64,000 bases of DNA from positions 3,844,001-3,908,000 of the forward strand of contig NC_015635.1 in the NCBI RefSeq assembly GCF_000270245.1, written 5' to 3'. The stretch is from Microlunatus phosphovorus NM-1. Its GTDB lineage: Bacteria; Actinomycetota; Actinomycetes; Propionibacteriales; Propionibacteriaceae. The first letter of the stretch is position 1, and the number at the start of each line of letters is the position of its first letter. Below, piece by piece: positions 30,243 to 40,086 of this stretch. Both the position numbers and the translations under genes were made by a program. A model generated the notes under the pieces. The model was given only the letters and a program-made list of their open reading frames with translations. It ran no database searches and was not told the origin of the DNA.

Positions 30243-33200
30243 CGGTGCCGCCTTCGGCGGGGTCTACGACGGCGACGAATGCGGTCAGCTCGAAGTCGTC
30301 CAGCCCGGCGATGGCCTGAGTCAGGGCGGTCGTGCTGCCGCCGCTGAAGAGGCTGTCGATGTCACGTTCCTCGGTGACATCGATCATGGAATGGATCGCA
30401 TCGGTGAGCAGCGCCGAGTACTTGCCCATCTGCGCGCCCTCGCTGGTCGCGGCGTTGAACGCGCCGACCACATTGGTGACGGGTTCCTCGTAGGGACGGC
30501 AGCCGGCACGGAGCAGGTCGAGGAGGTGCTTCGCTTCGGTGTGGTTCGCGATGACCTCGCCCTGGTCATCAAGGTAGACGAGGTAGTGCGGGTGAAGTCG
30601 GTTGCCTCGGTTGGCACCCTTCGCAGAAGGCACAGCCTCATCTGCGGCGAGGTTCCGGAGGGCGAAGATGACGCCTGGTCGTAGTCCCTTACTGGGGTCC
30701 GCGGGGATCACGGCGTGGAGCCCGCGCGGCGAGGCGGTGAGGTCGCCGTGTTCCTTGATGTAGCCGAGCAGGTCCATGCGGAAGTCGTTGAGCCCGAGGT
30801 CTGTGATCGAGACCCCGGTTCGGACGTCTTCGAGCTCAATGACCTCGTCCTGGAGCTTGCGGAGCTGCTCCTTACGGAAGGCGGCATCGGAGTCTTCGAG
30901 GGTGAGAAGATTGTCATCCGCGGTGCCGGCGAGATCGGCAATGACCATGCGACTCTCGACGCGTTCCTTGAGGTTGATGTACTCGTCAAGGGAGATGTCG
31001 GGCCAGAAGTTCACGAGCTGAATCTGGCTGTTGGTGGAGCCGATGCGGTCGATGCGCCCGAAGCGCTGGATGATGCGTACGGGGTTCCAGTGGATGTCGT
31101 AGTTGATCAGGTAATCGCAGTCCTGGAGGTTCTGGCCCTCGCTGATCACGTCGGTGCCGATGAGCACATCCAGTTCGCGCGTCTCACGCGGCATCGTGAG
31201 GTGGCGCTGTTTGGAGCGGGGCGAGAACAGCGACATGACCTGTTGGAAGTCGAAGCCTGTTCCCAGGCTCGTCTTCGCACCGTGACTGCCACCAGTGATG
31301 ACAGCTGTGTCCAGTCCGGCGGTCGCGAGTGTGGGGGCGAGTTCCCGGTAGAGGTAGTCGGCGGTGTCTGCGAAGGCGGAGAACACGAGCACTTTGCGAT
31401 TGCCGTCATTGATCGGGCGTTGAGCCTTGTCGTCAATGAGCTGCTTGAGCTTGCGGAGTTTGAGGTCATGGTCGGGGGCGACCTTGCGCATCTCGGCGAG
31501 GAGTTCCCGCAGGGTCTCGCGGTCATTCGACAGATCCCGTTGCCAGGATTCGATGTCGAGGTCGCCGAAGTCGATCTTGATCTTCTCGCCGAAGGACAGG
31601 GCTTCGATGTTCGCGTCATCCTCATCGTCAACGTCGAAGTCGAGCCCCAGGAGCTCCGAACTCAAATCAGCAACGTTGCCGGTGTGTCTGGCGATCCTGC
31701 CGAGAGTACGGGTAACGGACCCTTGAATCTTCGTCAGCGTGAGGCGAAAGGCCTCAACCGAACTCTCCAGCCGTTTGAGCAGGTTGACGGTCATGAGCTT
31801 CTTCAAGCCCTGCTCGCGTCCAGCCTGGCCGAGGTTGGAGCGGGCGCTACCTGCGGTGACGTTGTAGAGGTCTTCGTACTTGGAGCGCCGACTCGGGAAC
31901 ACGTACGCGAGCGGGGTGTAGACAGCGAGGGTCAGTGCCTGGAGCTGCTCGAAGATGTCGTTGAAGCCGGGCACGTCCGGCAGGTCCGTGAGCGGCTCGC
32001 GGATGGAGAGCGGTGGACGTCGCTCCGGGAAGGCACCAATCTCGGTGGTGTCGTAGAAGGCTTGGATGTGCTTGCGGGAGCGGGCGATGGTGACAGAGTC
32101 GAGCAATTCGAAGAAGTCGAAGTCGAGCATCTGGAGGATACGGTCGGTGGTGCGGTGCTCGGGGTTGAGCTTGGACCACTCGTTGAACACGCGCTGCGCG
32201 TCGGAGAACACCTTCTCGACCGTCGTGGACATGCTCAGGTGCTGGGCGAGGTTCTCTGACTCGCCCTCGTAGGCGAGCTGGAGCTGGTTCTTGAGGTCGT
32301 TGAACCGGTTGTTCACCGGCGTGGCCGAGAGCATCAGCACCTTGGTCTTCACGCCCTCGCGGATGACCTGGCGCATGAGGCGCTGGTAACGCGACTCCTT
32401 CTCCTCTGCGTAGTCGGCGTTGCGGAAGTTGTGGGACTCGTCGATCACGACGAGGTCGTAGTTGCCCCAGTTGATTCGATCCAGTCGCAGACCGAGTGAC
32501 TCGCCTTTGGTGCGGGAGAGATCGGTGTGGGCGAGCACGTCGTAGTTGAAGCGGTCGGAGGCGAAGATGTTGGTCGTGAGATTGGCGTTGTAGTTCGTCC
32601 AGTTCTCGGCAAGCTTCTTCGGGCAGAGCACGAGCACGGACTTGTTGCGGAGCTCGTAGTACTTGATGACGGCAAGCGCGGTGAACGTCTTTCCAAGGCC
32701 CACGGAGTCAGCGAGGATGCAGCCGTTGTAGGTCTCGAGCTTGTTGATGATGCCCGTGGCCGCGTCGCGCTGGAAGTTGTAGAGGGCCTGCCAGACCTTC
32801 GTCTCCTGGTAGCCGGTGCGGTCGTTCGGCAGGACGTCTTCGTTGATGTCGTCGAGGAACTCGGCGAACAGGTTGTAGAGGATCAGGAAGTAGATGCGTG
32901 CCGGGGAATTCTCGGTGTACACGCTGGCGATGTGGTCGTGGACGGCCTGGGTGACATCGCTGACCTGCTCGGGGTTGTTCCAGATCTGGTCGAACAGCTG
33001 CATGTACTGCTCGGTCATCGGGGCTTCGTCAAGCCTGTTCACGAAGCTCGATACGGCGTTGCCGCGTTCGTAGCCGAGATCGGCGGTGGTGAACCCCTGG
33101 AGCTGGGTGTAAGCGGCCTTATCGTCGATGACCGCGAACTGCTGCATCGGGTTACCGGTGGCGTTCGAGCGGAAGGCGACCTTTCGCCGGACCCAGTCCG

Positions 33201-33525
33201 CACACTCCCGTGCGATGGCACGCTGGGTGAGCTTGTTGCGCAGCCTGATCTCGAAGTCGGACCCAGCCAGGCTCTTCTCGGCTTGCCCGCCGGGGATGAA
33301 GAACTCGCGACGTTCTTTGCGGAGCTTGTCCGTCACCTCCTCGGTCACGAACGACGGCGACGTGAAGATGAACTCCAACTCGGAGACCCTCTCCAGTTCC
33401 TTGCGCAGTGCTTCGAACGCGAAGATGGAGAACGTCGATGCGGCGATACGCACCTTCGAACCCGGCACGATCTCGGTCCTGAGATCGTCGCCCAGAAGGT
33501 CAGTGACGTTGTTGATGATCCGCAC
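30235..33525 (-). CDS. SNF2-family helicase with PLD-like N-terminal domain
   Basis: 1,096 aa. Residues 1-170 resemble the phospholipase-D-like module found on such helicases (VRIAASTFSIFAFEAL; AVIDDKAAYTQLQGFTTADLG), but no HxK catalytic pair is visible, so it is probably not catalytic. The motor follows: Walker A ILADSVGLGKTFTALAV, DESH box LVVIDESHNFRN, LMLSATPVNN, and the C-terminal lobe VISEGQNLQDCDYLINYD and RIIQRFGRIDRIGS. First gene of the minus-strand restriction operon (helicase, DUF4391, mod, mod, AlbA, res). Likely a DNA translocase that works with the methyltransferases. All helicase motifs are intact. Confidence 0.93.
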   Translation of the reverse strand: MRIINNVTDLLGDDLRTEIVPGSKVRIAASTFSIFAFEALRKELERVSELEFIFTSPSFVTEEVTDKLRKERREFFIPGGQAEKSLAGSDFEIRLRNKLTQRAIARECADWVRRKVAFRSNATGNPMQQFAVIDDKAAYTQLQGFTTADLGYERGNAVSSFVNRLDEAPMTEQYMQLFDQIWNNPEQVSDVTQAVHDHIASVYTENSPARIYFLILYNLFAEFLDDINEDVLPNDRTGYQETKVWQALYNFQRDAATGIINKLETYNGCILADSVGLGKTFTALAVIKYYELRNKSVLVLCPKKLAENWTNYNANLTTNIFASDRFNYDVLAHTDLSRTKGESLGLRLDRINWGNYDLVVIDESHNFRNADYAEEKESRYQRLMRQVIREGVKTKVLMLSATPVNNRFNDLKNQLQLAYEGESENLAQHLSMSTTVEKVFSDAQRVFNEWSKLNPEHRTTDRILQMLDFDFFELLDSVTIARSRKHIQAFYDTTEIGAFPERRPPLSIREPLTDLPDVPGFNDIFEQLQALTLAVYTPLAYVFPSRRSKYEDLYNVTAGSARSNLGQAGREQGLKKLMTVNLLKRLESSVEAFRLTLTKIQGSVTRTLGRIARHTGNVADLSSELLGLDFDVDDEDDANIEALSFGEKIKIDFGDLDIESWQRDLSNDRETLRELLAEMRKVAPDHDLKLRKLKQLIDDKAQRPINDGNRKVLVFSAFADTADYLYRELAPTLATAGLDTAVITGGSHGAKTSLGTGFDFQQVMSLFSPRSKQRHLTMPRETRELDVLIGTDVISEGQNLQDCDYLINYDIHWNPVRIIQRFGRIDRIGSTNSQIQLVNFWPDISLDEYINLKERVESRMVIADLAGTADDNLLTLEDSDAAFRKEQLRKLQDEVIELEDVRTGVSITDLGLNDFRMDLLGYIKEHGDLTASPRGLHAVIPADPSKGLRPGVIFALRNLAADEAVPSAKGANRGNRLHPHYLVYLDDQGEVIANHTEAKHLLDLLRAGCRPYEEPVTNVVGAFNAATSEGAQMGKYSALLTDAIHSMIDVTEERDIDSLFSGGSTTALTQAIAGLDDFELTAFVAVVDPAEGGTDD

Positions 33526-33867
33526 TCGACTACTCGCTGTCCCTGCCGCAAGCGGGAGTGCTGACTACCCCGAGGTGGACGGCATCGTTGTCAGCGAACA
33601 ACCACCGCTCAACCACGCCGGCCCTCCTCACTCCGTGACCCGCGCAGGCCAACGTCCCTGGATAGTACTGGAGCGGTACGTTTAGGTCGTTTGAGGTTGA
33701 CTCCCGATGTGACTCCGCCTCCGTGGAGGCCTGACCGAGCCCAGATGCGGTGACGATTCGAGGGCCGCATCGTCGCCGAGCCCGGCGGCGGTGTGAGACC
33801 GAGAACTCACGTCCAGCTAGGTTGGCGAGGGCGAACGTCCCGCTGAGCGCCGCGGCTGCAACAGGGC
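33526..33867. other. Divergent promoter region, restriction operon / GmrSD
   Basis: 342 bp without a convincing gene between the helicase start (minus) and the GmrSD start (plus). It must hold the promoters of both loci. I see no strong palindrome and no recognisable regulator gene nearby. Confidence 0.5.
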
Positions 33868-34261
33868 ATGATGGCGTCCGTGGAAACTAATGTCCGGACC
33901 CCGATGCAAATCTTCAGTCTTCCGCAGCAGCTCGTCGTGCCGCTCTTCCAGCGGCCCTATGTGTGGGAGCAGGAGGAACAGTGGGCTCCGTTGTGGGGTG
34001 ACATCCGCCGCCTGGCTGAGGTGAGGCTTCGCGATCCCTTCTCCACGGCGACGCATTTTCTCGGTGCGGTGGTTGTCCAAGCCCATGACGGGCAGCTCGG
34101 CAACATGCAGGCGAGCAACATCATCGACGGGCAGCAGCGGCTCACCACACTCCAGGTCCTGATGGATGCTGCGGCATCCGTCCTCGAGTCAGCGTGGACT
34201 TCCCCCCGTTTGACGGACACCTGACCTGAGGTGGCCACTGGTCACCAGGGAGGATGTCGTT

Positions 34262-34555
34262 GTGCCTGCTCCTCACCCGCCTGAGTTCCGCCGTCGTGCG
34301 GTCGAGCTTGCTCGTGAGCGGTCCAAGCCAGTTGCTGAGTTGGCGAAAGATCTGGGAATTTCCGAATCGTGTCTGCGTCGCTGGATGGAGCAGTCCGAGA
34401 CCGACGCTGCCGGTGGTAGCGAGACGGCGTTGACCAGTCGGGAGAAGAAGGAGCTGGTCGAGCTGCGCCGGGATAAACGGCGCCTGGAGATGGAAGTCGA
34501 GATCTTGAAAAGGGCGGCCGCCTATTTTGCCCAGGAGAATGTTCTCCCAAAATAG
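34262..34555 (+). CDS. IS3-family OrfA (HTH_Tnp_1)
   Basis: 97 aa. Helix-turn-helix VAELAKDLGISESCLRRWME followed by a leucine-zipper-like helix (LVELRRDKRRLEMEVEILKRAAAYFAQ). OrfA binds the terminal repeats and fuses to OrfB by -1 frameshifting. It ends CCA AAA TAG at the slippery site. Confidence 0.92.
   Translation: MPAPHPPEFRRRAVELARERSKPVAELAKDLGISESCLRRWMEQSETDAAGGSETALTSREKKELVELRRDKRRLEMEVEILKRAAAYFAQENVLPK
34546..34552 (+). other. -1 ribosomal frameshift heptamer C CCA AAA
   Basis: The heptamer CCCAAAA is in the X XXY YYZ arrangement relative to the OrfA reading frame and directly precedes its TAG stop. The OrfB frame is the -1 frame. This fits programmed production of the OrfAB transposase. 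Confidence 0.75.
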
Positions 34556-35445
34556 TGTACGGGCTGGTCCATGAAATGGCCGATGACGGGATTGATGTCG
34601 CGGTGGCTTGCCGGGTGCTGAATGTGTCGCGGTCGGGATACTACGACTGGCGCGGCCGGCCTGCATCGGCACGGGAACAGGAGAACACGCTGCTGTTGAA
34701 GCTGATCGAGGAGATCCATGCCGATGAGGACATGAAGACGTACGGGGCGCCGCGGGTGCACGCCGAGCTGGTCTTGGGGCACGACCTGCAGGTGAACCAG
34801 AAGCGGGTCGCCCGGCTGATGCGCCAGGCCGGCATCCAGGGCCTGTACCGGCGGCGTCGGTCGTGGACCACGATCCGGGACCCGCACGCCATCCCCGCCA
34901 AGGACCTCGTCAACCGCCGGTTCACGGTGGACGGTCCGAACCGGTTGTGGCTGACCGACATCACCGAGCACCCGACGGTGGAGGGCAAGGTGTACTGCGC
35001 CGCGGTCATGGACGCCTGGTCCCGCCGGGTCCTGGGCTGGTCCATCGACGACAACATGCGGAAGGAGCTCGTGGTCGACGCGCTCGGGATGGCGGTGCTG
35101 CGGCGCAACCCGATGGACGTCGACAATAACACGATCATGCATTCCGATCACGGGTCGCAATTCACATCGTGGGCATTCAGTCAGAAAGTCTATGATGCCG
35201 GGCTGGTGCCGTCGATGGGCAGTGTGGGCGACTGCTACGACAATGCGATGATGGAGTCCTTCTGGGAGAGAATGCAACTCGAGCTGCTCGATTCGCAGGT
35301 ATGGTTCACCCGGGACGAGCTTGCCAACGCGATGTTTCGATGGATAGAATCATGGTATAATCGGAGACGTCGGCATTCGAGTATTGGAATGCTGTCGCCG
35401 ATAGAGTTTGAAACCCGTTCCACAGGGTCAGACCGTCCGGGCTGA
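34555..35445 (+). CDS. IS3-family OrfB transposase (rve integrase core)
   Basis: 296 aa in the -1 frame relative to OrfA, with a GTG at the overlap. N-terminal HTH_21 region (MADDGIDVAVACRVLNVSRS; YGAPRVHAELV). Catalytic DDE: Asp in LWLTDITEH, Asp in IMHSDHGSQFTS, Glu in NAMMESFWERMQLE. C-terminal WYNRRRRHSSIGMLSPIEFE is typical of IS3. All catalytic residues are present, so the element may still move. Confidence 0.95.
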   Translation: MYGLVHEMADDGIDVAVACRVLNVSRSGYYDWRGRPASAREQENTLLLKLIEEIHADEDMKTYGAPRVHAELVLGHDLQVNQKRVARLMRQAGIQGLYRRRRSWTTIRDPHAIPAKDLVNRRFTVDGPNRLWLTDITEHPTVEGKVYCAAVMDAWSRRVLGWSIDDNMRKELVVDALGMAVLRRNPMDVDNNTIMHSDHGSQFTSWAFSQKVYDAGLVPSMGSVGDCYDNAMMESFWERMQLELLDSQVWFTRDELANAMFRWIESWYNRRRRHSSIGMLSPIEFETRSTGSDRPG

Positions 35446-37629
35446 CCCTCAACCCCGAGTGTCCGTGGAACAGGGGGAACCTCAGCGGGACTCGACACAC
35501 TTGCCGGCCAGCTCGAGAGTCTGACCCACAACCAGGCCACGTTCGTGCCTCCGGGCGAGTCTCGACTCAAGATCCGTCACACCAACCGCGACCACGCGGC
35601 CTTCGACGAAGTCATGGACGCTGAGCCGCCGATCGACCACAAAGACCTGAAGCACGCGTCATCGAAGATCACGCGGGCCCATGCATTCTTCGCCGACGCC
35701 GTCGCCACCTGGCTTGGTGGCGCGGACAACGACGCCTATGCCGCGCGAGCCAACGCGCTTGTTGCGGTGCTGACCAGCGGGCTGCAGCTGGTCGCGATCA
35801 ACCTCACGGCCATCGAGAACTCGCAGGAGATTTTCGAGACGCTCAACGCGCGCGGCACACCACTGACGGCAGCGGACCTGATCAAGAACTTCGTCTTCCA
35901 ACGTCTGGCGGCAGAGGGAGCCAACACCCGCCGCGCCTACGCCGAAGACTGGCCGTTCGACACACGATTCTGGGAGACCGAGGTTACCGTTGGTCGCTAC
36001 CGCGTGAGCCGAAGCTCGCTCTTCCTCAACCAGTGGCTAGCCTCGCGCCTGGGCGAAGAGATCAGCCCCCAGCAGACGTTCTCTCGGTTCAAGGTCTACG
36101 TCGAGCACGATGCCGGACAGAAGATGGCGGACCTGCTGCCGACGATCAAGCAGCAAGCAGATCTCTACGAGTCGTGGACTGTCGCTGCCGATGACCGGGA
36201 TCGGCAGCTGCGAGTTGTCGAGATGTCGGTCTACCGGATGAAGGCCAGCGAGCTGGAGCTGTTGAAACCCCTGCTCATCTGGCTCCACGAGCCTGATCGC
36301 CATCTGCCCGATGATGTCATCGACAGTGTGGTAGCGCTGGCCGAGAGCTGGATCATGCGCCGGATGTTCCTTCGGCTGACGACGTCAGACCTGGGCCGTG
36401 TCGTAGCCGAGATCATCAGGATCCACGGGGAAGCGCCCGCGTCCGAACTGGTCGACCGGGTCCGCGGTCACCTCACCCGGCTCAACGTGTCCAGCACCTA
36501 CTGGCCCGGGGACGAGGAGATCCGTGTTGCGCTCACCGGTGAGGCCGCCTATCGACGATTCAAGGTGGCCCGGCTCCGGCTGTTCCTCGAAGCGGTCGAG
36601 AACGAGTTCAGGCGGGGCACCAACCAGCCGCAGGTGCCCCGACGCGGCTACCCGATCGAGCACGTGCTGCCGCAGAAGTGGCAAGACAACTGGCCGGTTG
36701 ACGGGCTCGATGCCGAGATCGAGCGGGGCGCCCACGTCCACCGCCTCGGCAACCTGACGCTGCTGACCAGCTCGTTGAACTCGAAGGTGTCGAACTCGGC
36801 CTGGAATGTGAAGCGGGAGAGGCTGCGCGAGCACGACACACTGCTGTTGAACAGCCGGCTGCTCCGCCAAGGCAGCAAAGGTGGATGGAACGAGGGCACG
36901 ATCGACGCTCGGAGCGACCAACTCATTGACGTTCTGCTGAGAGTGTGGCCGGCTCCGGAGGGGCACACCGGACAGGTTGTCGATCCGCGAGACAAGAGTC
37001 AGGACTGGGTCGAGGTCAAGGACCTCGTAGCGGCCGGATTGCTCGAACCCGGCACCATCCTCACACCACGACAGGGAAGCTGGACGTCGAAGCAGACCCT
37101 GGTGCGAGACGATGGCATGCTCGAAGTTGATGGGCAGCTGTTCGGTTCACCGTCCGGGGCCGGCAGGCATGTCAAGGGCAGCGTGACGAACGGGTGGACG
37201 TTCTGGAGCTTGGCCGATGGCCGCCGTCTCGTCGACGTTCGCGCGGCCTTCCGCGGCGAGAAGCCCCGAGATCCGCACTGGACGGCTGCATTGCCTCGAA
37301 TCGAGTGGAACGAGGAGGACCTCGCCAACTACGCCTCCGGTACGGCGGAGCTCACCCTGCGGCTGCTCGACTATGTAGCCACTGAACGAGCGGACCGGCT
37401 GCTCGCTGGGCCTGACTTCGCAGTCATCGGCTTGACCCCTGAGCAAGTCGCCGGGATCACGGGTGCGATGGCCCGCAAGGTCTACAACGACTTCGAACGA
37501 TCAAACCCGCCGATCGAGTCACACGAGCAGGACGGCCGCTGGCGCTATCGGATGACGGCTGGCACCGCCACGGCATGGCGCGTCACGCGCACCCTCGGAC
37601 CGCCCTCGCCCTCGAAGGCGAGTGCCTGA

Positions 37630-38023
37630 AACGAAGCCGGGTACACACGCTCAGCGATCCCAGCGAGCGACGCCGCTTCGCTATCCAACACGTAAAGTCA
37701 ACGGCGAGAAAGTCACAGTCTGACGGGCGGACTCAGTGATCCGAGGGAACGCGCGCCCTTGACATGCGAGCCTCGCCGTGGATATCTGTGACCACCGAAA
37801 GCTCTATCGCAAAGAACTCTCCCCAGTACTAACCCGAGGCGCAGCCGCTATGGACGACATCTTCGACGGCGGGGCTACGGTCGGCCACGACTGACCAGGC
37901 GGAGTGTGTTCATGGATCAAGAGTCGGTGACAGCGCGAGCATGTCTTGGGCGTCATGGTCACCGCGTGTCTACGCCAGTGGCTATTGTGCCGACCACAGC
38001 AGGTGACCATCGCACCCGGGCGG
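37630..38023. other. Non-coding gap after GmrSD
   Basis: 394 bp between the convergent GmrSD and SIR2-like genes. No frame with protein character and no RNA gene recognised. Confidence 0.45.
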
Positions 38024-39196
38024 CTAGGAAGCATATGCTCGCAGCACGACGCCCGACGCTGACCACCACGCCCAGTCTAAGGTGTCTGGCGCTTCCAAGA
38101 TCCCGTCGCGGCAGATCGTGAGCCACTTCGTGGGATCCGGGTCGCCCGCCCATACCGGATCCCAGCCGATGGCGTCGAGGATCTGCCGCTCTGTCGGGTT
38201 GCTGCTGCGGGTGACCACCAGCACTTGAGGGCAGGTCGTCCTTCGCGACCATGCCAGCTGGAGCATCTGGTTAACGCCCTCGTCGCGCAAAGAGGTTCCG
38301 GCGATCAACCACTTGTCGGCGGTCAGCAGACGCTGGTAGAAGACTTCGTAAGCCAGCTTGAAGGGATCCTTCTTGATCAAGTTGGTCTTGCCCGTCTGGT
38401 TCGTGAGAACCACAACCGGCGACCAGTCAGTGCTCCCCTCCCGCCACCGTGTCCAGAAGTTGGCATCTCGGACATCGGCCATGTTGAAGCGGTAGACGAC
38501 TCCGGTGCGGGGCTCACGCAGCCAGGCCAACGATCCGTGTAGGTGAATCAGCGTCACGTGCCTGCTCAACGGGAGGTTAGCGGTCGTGCGAAGGGGCCGA
38601 CCGTGGGCCACCGCGTCTGGGCTGATCATCTTCTCGATCTGGCCGCCGCGACCATCGGCGAGGTCACACATCGCGTTCTCGTAATTGGAGCAGAGCCCGG
38701 CCATCAGCAACGCGTCGTAGTTGAGGTTCGCGAAGGTCACCTCGCCACCCTGCGCGGTGTTCACGATGCTAGTGAGGAGGTTGCGGATCGGGTTCATCGC
38801 ATCCTCGTGCGCTCGTGACTCGGCCGCGATTACATCAAGGACGTGACTGACCCCATGTCGGTAGACCAGCTGGGCGAACTCCGCAGAGTCTCGCAAAGAT
38901 CGGTCGATCCGGAGTCCGGCGTCGCCAGCGAGTGTGGCCATCTTCCTGATCAGAGGCAATGTGTCGCGCAATTCGTCAAACGGAGACACCAACTCCTCGA
39001 AGTCGGCGGCGGCGTGGGTGCGCCCGGCCCGCTCTGCGACCTTGCGCATCAGTTGCGCCTGCTGAGTGTCGTCGTCGCCGGCGCTGTCGAGCCGCTCAAT
39101 GATCCTCTGCGTAATGCGCGGAATCGTGAGTTCCGGGTTGTAGGCAATGGTCATGCCGTTGCCGATGAGCGCTGCGATGGTGGTCTTGCGTCCCAT
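38024..39196 (-). CDS. SIR2-like domain protein (putative NAD+-hydrolysing defence effector)
   Basis: 390 aa from ATG 39196, which follows GGAGGATCTC. The SIR2-like Rossmann pattern is visible: IGNGMTIAYNP at the N-terminus, FEELVSPFDEL, the Asn of the NYD motif in VTFANLNYDALL, the His of LIHLHGSLAWL, and WLIAGTSLRDEGVNQML near the C-terminus. In phage-defence SIR2 proteins this Asn/His pair hydrolyses NAD+ to abort infection. No partner gene (Argonaute, helicase or sensor) is directly attached, so it may be a stand-alone protein. Function is inferred from fold and neighbourhood. Confidence 0.82.
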   Translation of the reverse strand: MGRKTTIAALIGNGMTIAYNPELTIPRITQRIIERLDSAGDDDTQQAQLMRKVAERAGRTHAAADFEELVSPFDELRDTLPLIRKMATLAGDAGLRIDRSLRDSAEFAQLVYRHGVSHVLDVIAAESRAHEDAMNPIRNLLTSIVNTAQGGEVTFANLNYDALLMAGLCSNYENAMCDLADGRGGQIEKMISPDAVAHGRPLRTTANLPLSRHVTLIHLHGSLAWLREPRTGVVYRFNMADVRDANFWTRWREGSTDWSPVVVLTNQTGKTNLIKKDPFKLAYEVFYQRLLTADKWLIAGTSLRDEGVNQMLQLAWSRRTTCPQVLVVTRSSNPTERQILDAIGWDPVWAGDPDPTKWLTICRDGILEAPDTLDWAWWSASGVVLRAYAS

Positions 39197-39728
39197 GAGA
39201 TCCTCCTGGGCGTTGAGTGGATGTGCCAACGCCGAGGCTCCGGTCGGATGCAGAAACGACCACGCAACAGGGCTTCGGAACTTGATTCCCGTAGCCCAGA
39301 ACTACAGAATGGGACTACCACATCACATCTGTAGAGGCCTCGATCGGACTGCGCTCCGGCCGGGGCCTTTGCGTCTGCTCAATTCTACGATCGAGTCCCC
39401 GCCCTGTAACTACGTCGATGTAGTGCGATTGACAGCCTCAACACTCGACACGCTCCACTTGGCGGTCATCCGCTCCACCTCCAACAGACCGAACCCTAGA
39501 TATCCACAGACCTGGCCAACTTATACACAGCTCAACCCCAGCGTTGTCCCCAGACGATTGTGACGCAAATCATATAAGATTCCTTGCTGCAAACCCCTCA
39601 TGACGGCTGAGCAAACAGATCTCACCGCTGGTCAGGAGCCGATTGGATGGTCAAGTCAGCCGTTCAACAGCCGAGACGCTGGAAACTGTTGGTCCATTTG
39701 GTCCACCGGCGGTAGCGGCCGCAGCGGC
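39197..39728. other. Non-coding / degraded region
   Basis: 532 bp with no credible gene. A GC-rich imperfect hairpin (GGCCTCGATCGG...CCGGCCGGGGCC followed by TTTGCG) around 39,335-39,370 could be a terminator. The segment 39,480-39,600 is unusually AT-rich. Confidence 0.4.
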
Positions 39729-39953
39729 TCACGGGCCGCGACCGTGGCCGCAGTCGCCTTGTGGTCGGCAGGGTGGCTGCGCCGGAGCCGGGTGTCGCAC
39801 GGACAGCTGCAAACGGTCGCGCTCAACCCGCGCCTCCTCCATGCTCATGTCGTCGGCCAGGGTCCGCCACCAGCGCTGCGCTGCGGTGTGGTTTACCTTC
39901 TCCACCACCCCTTTGCGGTAGCCCGCCCGGGGTGAGCAGATCTTGACCATCAC
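39729..39953 (-). pseudogene. Transposase C-terminal remnant
   Basis: GYRKGVVEKVNHTAAQRWWR followed by TLADDMSMEEA resembles the end of an integrase-core transposase. No start and no catalytic domain are left, and the sequence after it is low-complexity. The IS family is not identifiable with confidence. Confidence 0.45.
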
Positions 39954-40076
39954 GCCGTACTGCTTTCCATCCCGATCCCGGCGAAGGTGGCGGCAACCCG
40001 GCAGGAACCGCGCTGGCAGACCGTCGTCATCCGGGGTCGAACCGCCACTGCCTGGTGAGCCCGCCCAGACACCGGG

Positions 40077-40086
40077 CGATCCGGCC
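40077..40086. repeat. Target-site duplication, left of ISAs1 copy 2
   Basis: CGATCCGGCC, identical to 41434-41443. Confidence 0.9.

Larger units (their letters stand above)
34195..35484 (+). mobile_element. IS3-family insertion sequence (1,290 bp)
   Basis: Ends TG...CA with imperfect inverted repeats: left TGGACTTCCCCCCGTTTGAC plus GGACAC, right (inverted) TGAGGTTCCCCCTGTTCCAC plus GGACAC. The 3-bp target duplication GCG lies at 34192-34194 and 35485-35487. Two overlapping genes orfA/orfB are joined by a -1 frameshift site. It looks complete and sits inside the GmrSD gene. Confidence 0.93.
33868..37629 (+). pseudogene. GmrSD-type (DUF262-DUF1524-RAMA) restriction protein interrupted by an IS3 element
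   Basis: N-terminal DUF262 motifs lie before the insertion: VPLFQRPYVWEQEEQW and IIDGQQRLTTLQVL. Removing 34195-35484 and one GCG joins ASVLESA to GLDTLAGQLESL in frame, giving about 822 aa. After it come the rest of DUF262, a DUF1524 HNH-like nuclease (YPIEHVLPQKW... HRLGNLTLLTSSLN) and a C-terminal RAMA domain (DLVAAGLLEPGTIL... VKGSVTNGWTFWS). GmrSD enzymes cut DNA with modified bases (type IV restriction), and the RAMA domain is thought to read modified DNA. The IS separates the nucleotide-binding motifs from the nuclease, so it is probably inactive. Confidence 0.9.

Noticed and set aside
30235-33525. Active PLD nuclease on the SNF2 helicase
   Set aside because: The N-terminal fold looks PLD-like, but the HxK catalytic motif is not visible where expected (AVIDDKAAY).
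39335-39370. Strong intrinsic terminator
   Set aside because: The stem has several mismatches and the T-run is short; kept only as a remark in the gap entry.
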